Positions 10,585 through 22,035 of a DNA stretch of 64,000 bases are shown piece by piece. The notes below the pieces were generated by a model that was given only the letters and a program-made list of their open reading frames with translations, did no database searches and was not told where the DNA came from. Every line of letters begins with the position of its first letter. The first letter of the stretch is position 1. Position numbers and translations under genes: made by a program. The stretch is from Evernia prunastri (Eukaryota; Ascomycota; Lecanoromycetes; Lecanorales; Parmeliaceae), in contig NKYR01000070.1 of assembly GCA_003184365.1 (NCBI GenBank), forward strand, positions 62,001 through 126,000, in the 5' to 3' direction.

Positions 10585-13508
10585 CTACGTTTCCGACTGC
10601 TTATAAAACTCGGATATCAAGAATGACGAGATAACGCCAAAGATCCCTATAGTAAGTGGCGCAAAACTTACACCGTTCTGTTTCCAGATCGACGAAAAAA
10701 TGCCGGCAAGGAATACCACCGTTGTGACGATCCAGAAGAGCCATGAGACAAGCGATTTGTTCAGACCTTCGATGATATGGATTCCCCAGCCCATTGGCAG
10801 CTGGGACGCCTCCTCCTCCATCTTTCGCTCAAGTTTTTTTGGCACTGTGGGCAGCCAGATCGCTTTTACATGTGCTCTCTTAGAGTTCAGGTAATGTAAG
10901 AAGGTACTCGCAGGGATCTTCGGCGGATGACTGTATTCCCAAGTCTTCCGTTCCAGCTCTTCCGACGAAGGCCAGCTGTCTGGTTTCTCGTGGATGTTGA
11001 GTCGATGTCGTTCTTCTAGGCTAAACTGAAGTGTTCTTAGCCGGTTCACCAATAATTGCACGCTATAGGCTTACTTGAACAAAGTGTATGTCTACAGGCT
11101 CCAAGAGGTACAACTTCCTAGTTCGGAAGCCGCGGACTGCTTGGTATTTGCTGCGGATTTCGCGAAATAGCTCCCCATCCGTACTGATAGCCGAAATGTC
11201 GATTTCGCCAAGTCGTCGTTCCCATTTGCCGTAGTTGATGCACAGCTCAAAATACTTCTTCAGCGATTGTTTTTTTTTAGGTAATGCTTTGGGTCTTTGG
11301 GTTGCAAGTCGAGTTGGGTTGTTAGCAGTGGAAGCATTATCTCTAATGTCGGGACCGCGTAATGAGACTCCAGATGGATTGATGTGTGCTTTTGACGGCG
11401 CACTAAGAGAGCTCCCTGACGAAGAAGCGTCGGAATCGTTCGAAGGCTGTGTGAAAGAGCGCAATCGCTCTTCAAGAGTACCATCAGTTTCTGGCTCTAG
11501 ATTATCGAAGTCGCCGTAGAGTCGTTCACCGCATTCCTATGAATGTGGTAGAGACCACTGTCAGATCACTGATGCTTGAATGCGCTCGACGAAACGATTG
11601 TGAACTTACACAAATCCACTCAATACGCTGGAAACCAGGGCTGACTCCAGGTCGAACGAGTATCTTCAAACGTGAAACGAAAGAAGTGACGTACGAAGGT
11701 GCTGGTATACGTAAGTACTTTTGAGGGTCTTTGCAGACAGCGGAGAAAGTGGATGCTCTCGGGATGTTGTCGAATAGTTCTGATGACTGCGAAAGGATTC
11801 CCCCTCTGATCCAACTCCAATTCTTCGGAGGTTTTGCCATTGGAGCAGCTTCAACTAAACTAACATTGCTAAGGAACGTAAGCAGGCCAAAATCATGCCG
11901 GAGTATACTGAGCCAGATCATTGCCAAATGCCACAAGGCGTGTCTTTCAGCCAATATCAATCTCCAGGAAGTCTGTCGAACGAAGCACTGTTTCTCCACA
12001 AATGTCTCTAAATTAATCTGCAGTTGATGAAAGGCCAATCTATCGAGGAGAGAAATCTCCACAGACCCCGTTTCAGTGTTTTTCCATGGAGGCGGCCTCC
12101 CTTGATCAGCCTGACCAGCATCGTCCAAGTGGCTTGACCTTGCTTCACTTTCGTCGACAGGATCGAGTCGTCTGTGTCTCTCTTCAATCAATCGTTGCCA
12201 GTTGGTCGAATCGTGCTCAGATGACTCAAACAAAGTCATAGCCTTTACGTCAAGGCTATATATGTATCTGGTGATCAGAACGGCTACAAGTGGCGCACGA
12301 GCTCGGACAAATCTCGCTCCTACTTCCACCGGCTTGCCAGGCGCCTGGCTACATAGGTCATCACCAAACACTCGAAGCATATGGTCGAGCGCAACCCTGA
12401 AGACATCCTCGGTAGCCACCTGAACAGCTCTCGCATATAAAGGTCGTAAGCGGGGACTTTCGAAAACCCAGGTGCAGAGGTATTCCACTCCATCGAACGT
12501 TGTATCAGCTTCAAGTTGCACGACTTCCTCGGATCCATCCTCCTCGATCACCAAGTCATGAATGACATTCTTAGAGTCTGTAGACGGGAGCTGGACATGG
12601 TCAGTAAGCCCAACAGCCTCGGGCTTAGAGACACGACTTTGCAGCTTGTCTTGTAGTGTACTGATGTTGTTCTGCGTATGTGGCGGGGAAAGCGATCGTG
12701 TCTGGTGTGTAGGAAGTGTTGGAGATGCTGACGCATTCTTCCCTGCTGGAAACTTTCTTCTCTCGTGTGGCGGGAGCAATTCCCGCACTTTAGATTCTTC
12801 ACCAGACCCTCTAAGCTCATGTGACCTGCTTCCCTTCGCTAGAGGTGTGAGACCTTCGGAAGAAGCTTTGCCACGATCATTCAATCTAGCTCGCCGTTCG
12901 ATCCACAGTGTTAACCAATTGAGATTGCGTTCCAGAGAAGCTTTGCGCTGTGGGCCGAACACTTGACACTGTATTGTGCGATAAGTTACAGCGAAGATGA
13001 CTTCCTCGTACGTCGAGTAGTTGAACCCGTCAGTCTTGCTCCATTCGAGGGAAGTTCCCAGGCTTAAGATCTTCGCGTCTCGACCCCTTCTTGTAAACTC
13101 GCCTCGATAGGTTCGAAAGCCTGTAAGCAAGTAGACCTTACGGCCTTGTGGGCTAATCTCGAACCACGACCAAGCTTCCTGTGCGATCTCTCTAAACCAT
13201 GTGACCACATTACTGAGCTCATAGACACGATACTCCAGTAATTTAGATTCGTAGATCTCCCTAGGATCTATGGCCGGGAAATTCGACGACACTCGTCGGA
13301 GGAAGCTTTTCCCGGTCTGACTCGAGCCTCCTGTCACCAGATCTTCGAATTCCTTATCGGCCCGGACCCATGACTTCTGCTTTTCCTTGAGACTGTGATC
13401 GAAGAAGGAATCTCTCGTAGGATGGCGATAGTCCTTGACGAGGCTACCGAGCGGTAAAGCGTCAATGGGGATGGGGGACTCCAGCATCAGATACAGTCGA
13501 TCTTCCAT
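10585..13508 (-). CDS. Uncharacterised fungal protein with C-terminal membrane segments
   Basis: Three exons, complement(10585..11025, 11075..11536, 11610..13508), 933 residues. Both introns (73 and 49 nt, GTAAGT...CATAG and GTAAGC...TTCAG) are in phase 0 and restore continuous conserved text: RIEWIC|ECGERLYGDF and VDIHFVQ|FSLEERHR. The N-terminal ~240 residues are globular and Trp/Arg rich. A Ser/Pro-rich linker follows, then a helical region. The part from KKYFELCINYGK to GWGIHIIEGLN looks like a module recurrent in large fungal proteins of unknown function. Two hydrophobic segments lie at about 878-900 and 908-927, five residues from the end, suggesting a tail-anchored membrane protein facing the cytosol. 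I start at ATG 13508 (MEDRLYLM); it follows a TTGCAG, so an upstream exon, spliced from a GTAAGC near 13610, is possible. Confidence 0.8.
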
Positions 13509-14425
13509 ACTGCAAGTTAAACCTACATAAAGGCTTTTCGACTCCGGGGGCAGGATGACCAAAGATCAGGTACGGATAGGAGAGTGAGATTCAGGCAACA
13601 GCTTACCTACTCGCTGGTCTTTAAAGCAGCTAGCAGATCGGTCCAAAAATAGAAAGCCACCGAGATGTGCAGCGAACCAAATCCTTTCCCCACCAAACTT
13701 CCAATCCCGTAACTGTCTTCATCCAATCAAAACCGAGTGATGGTGTATCATCTTCAAATAGTGACTGTGCATGACGCGGATACCTAAAAACAGTTGAGTT
13801 CGGTAATAACTTCACAGCAGCCTTTGAGCCTGGCGATTACGCTATTAAGCTTTTAATTGTTACGGCTGCTTGCTTTCTCTCAGGCGATATCTTGATAAGT
13901 CGTTGCCTTCTTCCTGGATCCACTTCTATCGATTGACTATCGAGGGTTGTACTATCAATTGCATCTGAGCCGACACCACCCGCGAAAATCCCCAGAATCG
14001 CTAACAAGACTAGTATGTCCACTCGCTATAGCTTGTTGCGATAACCGCATGAGCAATGATGATGGTCGCACCCAGACAGATAATCCTTATGATGAATGCC
14101 CTTCCCGACGGCGAAGTGGTGAGTAATTGGGCGACCGGTGACTTCGGAGCGTCTATTGTCGAACACTGGGAGCACGCTGAGCCAATGACTCTCCGATTCT
14201 GTCAGGTCAGACTATGGTAGATGACAACGGCACAGACTTTTGATTGGACGGGTCAGAAGTGTCTTCATCATTGAAAGGGTCTGACTTTTGTAGAGTCTAA
14301 GCTAAGTGCGAGATGTAATCATCTCCCAGAGCCTCCAGCTTGCCTACATAGCCTTGGGCATGACACAAGATTACTGGGTTGTGGGCAAAATGAGCAGTCA
14401 AGTTCTTTAGTAGATATGGGAAGAG
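13509..14425. other. Intergenic stretch, no gene supported
   Basis: Contains two ~60-codon minus-strand frames (13630-13815 and 13837-14022), one with a hydrophobic N-terminus. They may be remnants of a small secreted protein gene, but I cannot splice them into anything recognisable. Confidence 0.4.
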
Positions 14426-15093
14426 CTACCTACCTTCTGTGACTGCTGCGAGTTGTCCTTCGCGGTTTTCCTGCGCACGGAACTCGGCAATACTTTTTCT
14501 CAATTCGGCGAAATCAATACCCTTGCTATATTTGGCCTCTTGGACACGAACGAAGATGTCGCCCAGATATTCCAAGGAATCTTTTGCATAGACACAGGGA
14601 TGCTTCAGAGTCCAGTCGTGCAGCCCATGAACAACATATCTCTCATATGTGGCCATGCACCTTTTGTTGGGAAGATGGACTCGTATGTGAACTATAGATC
14701 TTCCTCCTCTCCCGGGCCACCAATTTTCTCTCGTTCCAGGCAAAGCTCAAGTACTTCCAGATCACGGTTGCGATCGAGCAGGATTCGTAGACCTCTCAGC
14801 TTGTCGTATGGCTTGCCTAGGCCGCGGTCACACATAGCGATATCCAACCTTAGCTTCTTCAGCCGCGTAAAGACATCGTCGCCGTGCAGAAAAGGTCTTT
14901 TGGTAGCTACGCCTTGAGTATCGAAGATAGCAGGAGGAACGCTATTGATAAGCTCAACGTTGCAGATACGCTTCTCGATCTGAGAGAGGGCGGCAGGGAT
15001 AGCTGAGAATGCAGTGCATCCAAGGGGCGACAAACCAAACCCACGGGATCCAGCGGAACCCCAGGACCAATCCAGTGGTGTGGCATCAAACAA
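14426..15093 (-). pseudogene. LRR-like protein fragment, probably decayed
   Basis: Two overlapping minus-strand frames carry text like the repeat part of fungal F-box/LRR proteins: FTRLKKLRLDIAMC, LRGLRILLDRNRDLEVLELCLE in the first (15093 to 14692), then LKHPCVYAKDSLEYLGDIFV in the second (14743 to 14426). An intron of about 60 nt starting at GTGGCC near 14724 could connect them. There is no F-box and no ATG in a credible position upstream; the first frame is closed by a TAG just before it begins. The fragment is therefore either the last two exons of a gene whose 5' part I cannot see, or a truncated relic. Relation to the F-box gene at 524 is not visible by eye. Confidence 0.4.
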
Positions 15094-15689
15094 GCTCTAT
15101 GACCGAGCAAATGGAGATCCTCTGCGACGGGCACAAACGTCAAAGCTGCTTCTCGGGGTTTTAAGAGTTGGCCAACTATCGTTCAGTCTAACGGCGCTAA
15201 GGCGTACGAGCTATGAAAACCCAAAGTTCAGGATCCACAGAGAGATTTCCATTGGACATTGTTACTTACTCTTTGAAGACCTTTTGTTAAGATCCCCATG
15301 AAATTGTTCTCCACGCAGTTTTGTTCAAAAAGAGCGTTCTCCTGCCATCTTTTAAATCCTGCCTTGATGAAATCGAAGTCACCGTATTCCTCCGCGTCCT
15401 TGAGCCATTATTTATTTCGCAGCAATGGGGGCGGCCAAAAATCTTTCTTTGAATTAATGAAGTTATTGATCTGAACATCTGGATTGTCTTAGTCTTCGCC
15501 TCTCATCATGTAGAGACTCCAAAACAGCTGGAATCGTTTGCGAATGTGTTGCGGGGTCCCAACACCGGGGCTAGCTACCTGAAGAGGCATATGTAGACCC
15601 CCCAATGCTAGGAAAACTCCCAAACAGCCCAAACGACGACCTCGTAGAGACCGTCCCTGACGAGAATCGTCAGCACTAGCACTGATGGA
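15094..15689. other. Intergenic stretch before the satellite
   Basis: No coding frame or repeat recognised. Confidence 0.5.
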
Positions 15690-18160
15690 CGGAAGATACT
15701 GATGCAGTTTGTCATATGATTGATAAAGTTAAGATTTCCTGACTGCAATGGCCGCATGGCCGAATCACCTGAAGAGACTGAAATCTCCCGTCGACAGAGC
15801 AGAATTGACTGAGAAGAAATCCTCTGACTGCGATAACCGCATGGCCGAATTGGATGGAAAGGCTGAACTCTCCTGCCCGCAGGGCGGAATTGACTGGAAA
15901 GAAATCTTCTGACTGCAATAATCGCATGGCCGACTAGCCTGACGAGACTGAAATCTCCTGTCCGTAGAGCGGAATTAACTGAGAAGGTTAAAACCTCTTG
16001 ACTGCAATAACTGCATGACCGCATGATCGAATCGCCTGAAGAGACTGAAATCTCCTGCCCGCAGAGCGGAATTGGCTGAGAAAACCGAAATTTCTGACTG
16101 CAATGACCACATGGCTACATTGACTGAGAAGACTGAAATCTCCTGCCCGCAGAGCGAAATTGACTAAGAAAGTTGAAATCTCTTGACTGCAATGGCCGCA
16201 TGGCCACATTGACTGAAATGACTGAAATCTCCTACCCACAGGGCTGAAATGACTGAGAAGACTGAAGTCTCCTCACTGCAATGGCCGTCTGGCCACATGA
16301 CCGCATAGCCGCATGACTCAATTGACTGACAAGGCTGGAATCTTCTGCTGACAGAGCTGAAATGGCTGAGAAAGCTGAAGTCTCCTAACTGCAATGACTG
16401 CGTGGCCAAATAATCGATAAAACTAGAATCTCCTGCTCGCAAGGCAGAATTAGCTGAGAAAGTTGAAATCTCTTAACTGCAATAGCCGCATGACCAAATT
16501 GACTGAACTAGTTAAAATCTCCTGCCCACAGGGCAAAAATGACTGAGAACGACTAAAATCCTCTGACTGCAATGGCCGCATGGCCCGATTGACTGACACG
16601 ACTGAAATCTCCTACCCGCTGAGCGAAATTGACTGAGAAAGCAGAAGTCTCCTAGTTGCAATGACCGCATGACCGAATTAACTGAAATGACTGAAATCTC
16701 CTGCCCACAGGGCGGAATCGGCTGAGAAAGCGAAAATCTCTTGACTGCAATAGCCGCATGACCAATTTGACTAAAGTGACCAAATTGACTGAAATGGCTG
16801 AAATCTCCTGCCCACAGGGCGGAATCGGCTGAGAAAGTAGAAGTCTTTTGGCTGTAATGGCCGCATAACCAAATTGACTAAACTGACTGAAGTCTTCTGT
16901 TCATAGGGCGAAAATGGCTGAGAACGACTTAAATCCTCTGATTGCGATGGCCGCATGGTCGTATGGCCAAGTTAATCGACAAGATTAAGATTTTCTGTTC
17001 ACAGGGCGGAATTGACTGAGAAAGCAGAGGTCTTCTAACTGCAATGATCATATGGCTAAATTGATTAAGAAGGTTGAAATCTCCTGCCCGCAGGGCGGAA
17101 TTGACTGAGAAGATTGAAATCTCCACTGCAGTGGCCGTATGATCACATTGACTAAAATGGCTAAAATCTCCTTCTCACAGAACGAAAATGACTGAGAAAG
17201 CTGAAGTCTCTTAAGTGAAATAACCGCATGACCACATTGACTGATAAGGCTGAAATCTCCTACCCACAGAACTAAAATGGCTGAGAAAGCTGAAATCTCC
17301 TGACTGCAATGGCCACATGGCCGAATCGCCTGAAGAGGCTAAAATCTCCTGCTTACAGGGCGGAAATGGCTGAGAAAGCAGAAGTCTCCTAACTACATAG
17401 CCGCATTGACCGATAAGACTGAAATCTCCTGCCCATAGGTCTGAAATGCCTGAGAAAGCAGAATTCTCCTGGCTGCAATGGCCGCATGGCCGCCTGACCT
17501 AATTGACTGACAAGACTGAAATCTCCTGCTTACAGGACTGGAATGACTGAGAAAGCAGAATTCTCCTGGCTGCAATGACCGCATTGTCACGGAATAGGGT
17601 GCATCCCCCTATCCAATGCGCCAAAAGAGCGTGTGACCCCGCCAAGACAGCGGAATCACCCTAATGCAGCCCATATCCGTAACACGCATGGCCAAATTTA
17701 CTGAAATGACTGAAATCTCCTGCTTACAGGGCTGAAAGGGCTGAGAAAGCAGAATTCTCCTGGCTGCAATGACCGCATAGCCAAATTGACTGAAATGACT
17801 GATTTTTCCTACCCGCAGGGCGGAATTGACTGAGAAAGCTGAAGTCTCCTAACTGCAATGACCCTATTAACTGCGGTAACTCTCCTGCCTGCAGGGCCAA
17901 AATGACTGAGAAAAACGCTGAAATGCTCTGACTACCATAGCACAATTGACTGAGGAAGCTGAAATCTCCTGCCCGCAGAGCCAAAATGACTGAGAAAAGC
18001 TGAAATGCTCTGACTGCAATCGCATAATTGACTGAAAAAGCTGAAATCTAATGCCCGCAGAACCAAAATGACTGAGAAAACGCTGACATGCTCTCACTGC
18101 AATGACGCCGTATGATCATGTTTAACTAATAGAACTGATATCTCTTACCTGTAGCTCTGG
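15690..18160. repeat. Satellite array, ~88-bp dimeric unit
   Basis: About 25-28 tandem, diverged units. Successive copies of GACTGAAATCTCCTGCCC begin at 16043, 16131 and (variant) 16220, giving a period of 88-89 bases. Each unit is itself two related halves: both contain CTGAAATCTCCTG followed later by an AATTGACTGA box. One half carries CCTGCCCGCAGGGCGG and the other ATGGCCGCATGGCC; each of these inserts has a short dyad (GCCC/GGGC; GGCC/GGCC). Copies differ by many transitions. The array is broken at about 17590-17690 by a unique ~100-base sequence. The long minus-strand frames across it are repeats of one translated unit, not a gene. Confidence 0.95.
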
Positions 18161-18379
18161 ATAGGCTAGAATCGACGTGTATGATATGAATAGATGACTA
18201 CGTTGATTAATGTATGGCGATTATTGAAATCAGGTAGATAATTAGCGAAAGTAGATGTGGGGTAAGTCACGTGTTCTCGTAATGTTTTCGCGATAACGTA
18301 GAATGCTGCAACTGAAAGAATGCTATGACTCTGAAAGAGATGGAATCGAATAAGGAGCCCAACACTTGTGGGCAGCGCA

Positions 18380-18387
18380 TATAAATA
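18380..18387 (+). promoter_or_regulatory. TATA-like element without a clear gene
   Basis: TATAAATA followed by GGGCTC, between the satellite and the hairpin. No coding frame follows on this strand, so a non-coding transcript or chance are both possible. Confidence 0.2.
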
Positions 18388-18440
18388 GGGCTCTCCTGGA
18401 TATCGCGTCCCTGACGCGAATCGCGTCTCTATGGAATGTC

Positions 18441-18494
18441 TGCAATATCGCTTAGCACGATGTGGGCCTGCAATATCGCTTGCTAAGCGATATT
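18441..18494. repeat. Direct repeat and perfect hairpin
   Basis: TGCAATATCGCTT occurs at 18441 and again at 18470. The second copy forms a perfect 10-bp inverted repeat, AATATCGCTT (18472-18481), loop GCT, AAGCGATATT (18485-18494). It lies just downstream of the stop of the minus-strand hydrolase gene, so it could act at that transcript's 3' end. Confidence 0.6.
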
Positions 18495-18522
18495 ACCATG
18501 TAACACTATGTCATGCGATCGA

Positions 18523-19801
18523 CTAACCCCCAGTCTCACTGGAGCGAAAACGATCCTCGAGGTCCCAATCAGCCGCCCCTGGAGCGAGCCTAGGCAGATA
18601 AATGTCATTGACAGACTCACATGTCTTCAAAGCATACTCATATGCATCTTCAAGGTTGCTACAGACGATTTTGAGATTATCTTTGTCACGCTGATTTGTA
18701 CCATCAAAGCAGCACATGTCGCTGTGACTTGCGTCCAGCCGAACGATGTTCTCTCTCTGCCCGGGAAGCCCAAAGATGGCACTCTGCTTCGGCACAATCT
18801 ATCTATTCATTAGCCACTGTATATAAAAATTCGGGATAATACCCCGGAGCGGCACAGCTCCGGAAGTACTGAAAGAACTTTGATGCTCCAAGTATAGGGC
18901 TTAACGGAAGCCCGTCCTTGCTGAGGAGAAAAACTCACATCACCGATACCCTCCCAAAAGGAAACGATTTGATAGGACTCGAGCTGTTGTCGCCAGTGCT
19001 CTGCCAGTACGTCTGTGAATAGCGACCCTTTCTTGAGTGTCTCGATAATATCGTTTGAAGGTTGCAAGTGTATGCCCGAAGCTATACGAGCGGCAGCTGA
19101 CCCAAGAGCAACAAGTCTATCGTCTCCGCCAGCATGTGGCGTTCCAAAGAAGATAAGACCCGTCCTGAGAAGTACGTCAATGGGTGTCCTCGGAGGATCA
19201 ATAGCTGCGACTTACGTTGACTCACGGATTGCCGAATGTTTTAGATTGTTGTGTGCATTGACAAGCGCCTAGTAAACAAGCGACTTCATCAGCATTATCC
19301 GTTCTCCGGAACGATGCACTTTACTTGTTCAATGAGAATACCGCCGAGACTGTGACCAACAAAGATCAAAGGTCTTCTGTCGTCCTGAGACTTGTCAATT
19401 AAATGTCTCTTCTATGGAGATCTCAGCGTAAGGACCTTCTTGCGCTCGGTTCGCAGGGCCTCCAATAGATCGTTTGCCTTGTCAATGAATCGACTTTTGT
19501 CGCCTCCGTAGACCAAGGTTGAGTTGTATACGTAGAGGAAAATGCGCGATCGAGGTGCAACTTTTGGCAGGTCATCTCGAAGCCATAGTCTTCCTGCCTC
19601 ACCAGCGGGCTTTTTCCAGGTGTCCCATGCATGTTGCTCCACAGATCTACTGTGAGGATTGAGGCCATGCACAGCCACAATGCTTGAACGGCGTCATCAA
19701 CAATGCAACCCTTGGATTCGATGGAACTCACTCGACTCGAGGTTGATCTTCGCCTCCGCCATCTTCTGGAGGATACAGCTGCCGCAGAGGCCGATCCCAT
19801 G
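18523..19801 (-). CDS. DUF676-type alpha/beta hydrolase (5' end unresolved)
   Basis: Exons complement(18523..18798, 18939..19165, 19216..19268, 19325..19385, 19436..19682, 19732..~19801). All five introns (140, 50, 56, 50 and 49 nt) are phase-consistent and restore conserved text: RVD|IVAVHGLNPHS, ERKK|DDRRPLIFVGHSLGG, LIEQ|ALVNAHNN, REST|GLIFFGTPHAGG and WEGIGD|IVPKQSAIFGLPG. The nucleophile is the Ser of GHSLGG; the His of LDASHSDMC is the probable catalytic His. Such serine hydrolases or lipases occur in fungi alone or as the N-terminal domain of NACHT/NB-ARC receptors. Here the frame stops about 60 residues after the His motif, so no nucleotide-binding domain follows. The first exon lacks an in-frame ATG; a further upstream exon, perhaps ending at the GTGAGT near 19840, must carry the start. 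Confidence 0.8.
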
Positions 19802-21363
19802 TGCTTAGTAGCCGACTAATCAGAAAAAGACCAACAACTCACCATGGTGCTTGAAGGCCGATACACCACGAGGCTTTAGCTGTGTGCAAGCATGACTCTG
19901 AAGCTGTCAAGGAAATTGAGTGGACTGTATGTCACTTTGCTATATAGGCAGAGCGCACGTTCCCCTATGCCCTGATGTCGTCGCTTCATGCAAGTGAGAT
20001 TTTAGCGTGATGGCAAATACTATAAATACACACCAGATTGGGCCTCTCTGTCCGACATGATAACCGTGCGACACACTCTTTACAAGCTTCGAAACCATCC
20101 GTTGAATTGTTCGGACGGGGCCGGGGAGGTTGCGGACGAAGTTCTTCGGGTCAGGATTGACTGAAATTTCCATGGGCCAAGTCCGAGAGGTACCATTTTT
20201 GTAACCTCACTAGCGGTGAATGCAATTTCGTTATCAGATTCCCCGGAGTAGTCGGGTTTTCGAGGCTTGGAGCTCTTATCGACCGTTCTTTCCCAGCTGA
20301 AGAAGTCGGGATGTAGAGATGACGGACTCTGCCTCGGTCTTCAGCCAGGGTAGGCAGGCCTCAGCTTACCGGGAGGTACCGGAGCCGGTTTGGGTGTGAA
20401 TTGCTCGTACTTGGTCTATCATCCGTTCACGTATCCCAATTTCTAAGATCCTTGGTCTTCATGACTTCCCAGGTTGACAGTGGAGGATGCTCCAGCAATT
20501 GATTGGTGCTTTCGGGTTTCTTGCTGTTCTTTTCTGCATCTCTAGGAATTGCTTTGGTGATTTCTGGGAATCGAAATGAAGGAGTGCTTATTGGCAAGAT
20601 CTTGGAGAGGGCAGACTTCTCATGTTCATTTTATTTTCTTCCAGGAGAAAAATTCTCTCCGAATAACTATCTGTAGAACCAAGGACGAAGGAGGTGATAC
20701 GTCTTCATGAAGTACTATCACTTACTAAGCAAGAGTAATCAATGCGGGGATATTCTCGTTTTCAGGAGAAGAAGCACTAGCGTCTAGTCCCTGAGGCCAA
20801 CGATCTCACATAAGTCTTCCATGATCACATCAGCGCAAGGTGGTCTCATTCTACGCTTCTTACCAAGACTGCAATACCTCAAGGTACTTAAGAAGCTCTT
20901 GCTCCTCAGTGATGCCCGCCCGCCTACTACATCTCGCAATCACCAAGCTTCGAGGTACGGACGATTATCCGACATTGCAGTGGAGCGAAAGAAATTATCA
21001 ATCGGAACATACCCAGTCCTACGCTCCATCACCGATGCTCTCGGTGCCACGCAGATTTTGGACGATAAGTTTAGTCAATGACAGGAGAGCGATGTTCTCA
21101 CTTGAGCGGTTCTGCTCGCCAAAATTCTACTGTTTGCCTCTCTGAGTGATTTGCGTCGTGACGCTAAACTGAAACCGCGTAGGTGGGCCAACATGCCTAC
21201 ATTCCAGCCAACGCGCCAACTCCCCCACATTGTTTACCAAATCACCAAACATGTTCCTCCTCACTTCCCCCCTCCCGTATCCCAAAACTTTCAACTTGCT
21301 TTCCTCTCCTCCCCCCAAATCAGCCATCGACAACCCACCCGCCCAACCATACGGACCACCACC
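19802..21363. other. Intergenic stretch, possible 5' exons of the hydrolase
   Basis: No independent gene supported. A 77-codon minus-strand frame (19940-20173) could be a 5' exon of the hydrolase gene but has no recognisable domain. The pyrimidine-rich end, from about 21190, is the leader of the gene at 21364. Confidence 0.45.
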
Positions 21364-22035
21364 ATGAAACTCTCTCCAACCCTCCCCCTCCTCTCCCTCC
21401 TGACACCACTCACCCTCTCCACGCCGAACACACGCTACTCAACCATCACGATCATCCCAGTCCCCCTCTCGTCAACAGTATTCCATTACAACCCCACCGG
21501 CTCCTCCTACTACCCCTCCGCCAGCAGCAACCACCCGGCCTTGCACCGGGGCTACCACAACGCCTCGGCCAACATATCCCTCTCGTACACGCTCTCGTAC
21601 CCGACCACGAGCCTGCTGCCGACGCCGCTCGTCTTCGCTCACCGATCCGCTCTGCCGCTGCCGCCGTTGCCGTCGTGTGAGACCGGGGAAGTGCGCTGTG
21701 ATAGCGGTACGTCGTTCTCGCTCTGCGTCCCGGGGCAAGAGGGCGGGAGCAGGGAGGTGTTCATGGGGGCTGTGGCGAAGGGGACGGTGTGTGAGGGTGG
21801 GAGGGTCAGGAAGGCGAGGGGAGGGCATTGCACCCCGGTGGAAATTCTGAAGTGTCAGGGGGAGAGAGGGTTCTTTTTGTGCGATGAAGGTAAGTTTCGT
21901 CCATTGGCCCGAGAAATGAGAGCAGATAGTGGGACGATCGCTGATGGGTTTGGTACAGGTGGCTTGGTGTATATGGGCAGTGCGGCCAATGGGACTACCT
22001 GCGTAGATGGCGAGATATTCGCTTCGGGGAGCTGA
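21364..22035 (+). CDS. Secreted protein with duplicated Cys module
   Basis: Two exons, join(21364..21889, 21959..22035), 200 residues. The start gives a signal peptide (MKLSPTLPLLSLLTPLTLS). After a Ser/Thr/Tyr-rich stretch, two related modules follow: CETGEVRCDSGTSFSLC...VFMGAVAKGTVCEGG and CQGERGFFLCDEGGLVYMGSAANGTTCVDG. Each has the pattern C-x-C/C with a GT-x-C loop, similar to small carbohydrate-binding (CBM19-like) modules in fungal secreted proteins; binding to chitin or another wall glycan is inferred. The second module becomes complete only when the 69-nt intron (GTAAGT...GGTACAG) is removed. That intron has no stop and is a multiple of three, so an unspliced transcript would still give a protein with an insert in the module. 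Confidence 0.7.
   Translation: MKLSPTLPLLSLLTPLTLSTPNTRYSTITIIPVPLSSTVFHYNPTGSSYYPSASSNHPALHRGYHNASANISLSYTLSYPTTSLLPTPLVFAHRSALPLPPLPSCETGEVRCDSGTSFSLCVPGQEGGSREVFMGAVAKGTVCEGGRVRKARGGHCTPVEILKCQGERGFFLCDEGKFRPLAREMRADSGTIADGFGTGGLVYMGSAANGTTCVDGEIFASGS

Noticed and set aside
13630..14022. Possible small secreted or UstYa-like gene
   Set aside because: Two short frames with weak hydrophobic start; I could not find conserved motifs or a consistent splice.
15608..18097. Many minus-strand frames of 60-138 codons
   Set aside because: They are translations of the same satellite unit in changing frames, with no start, domain or codon bias.
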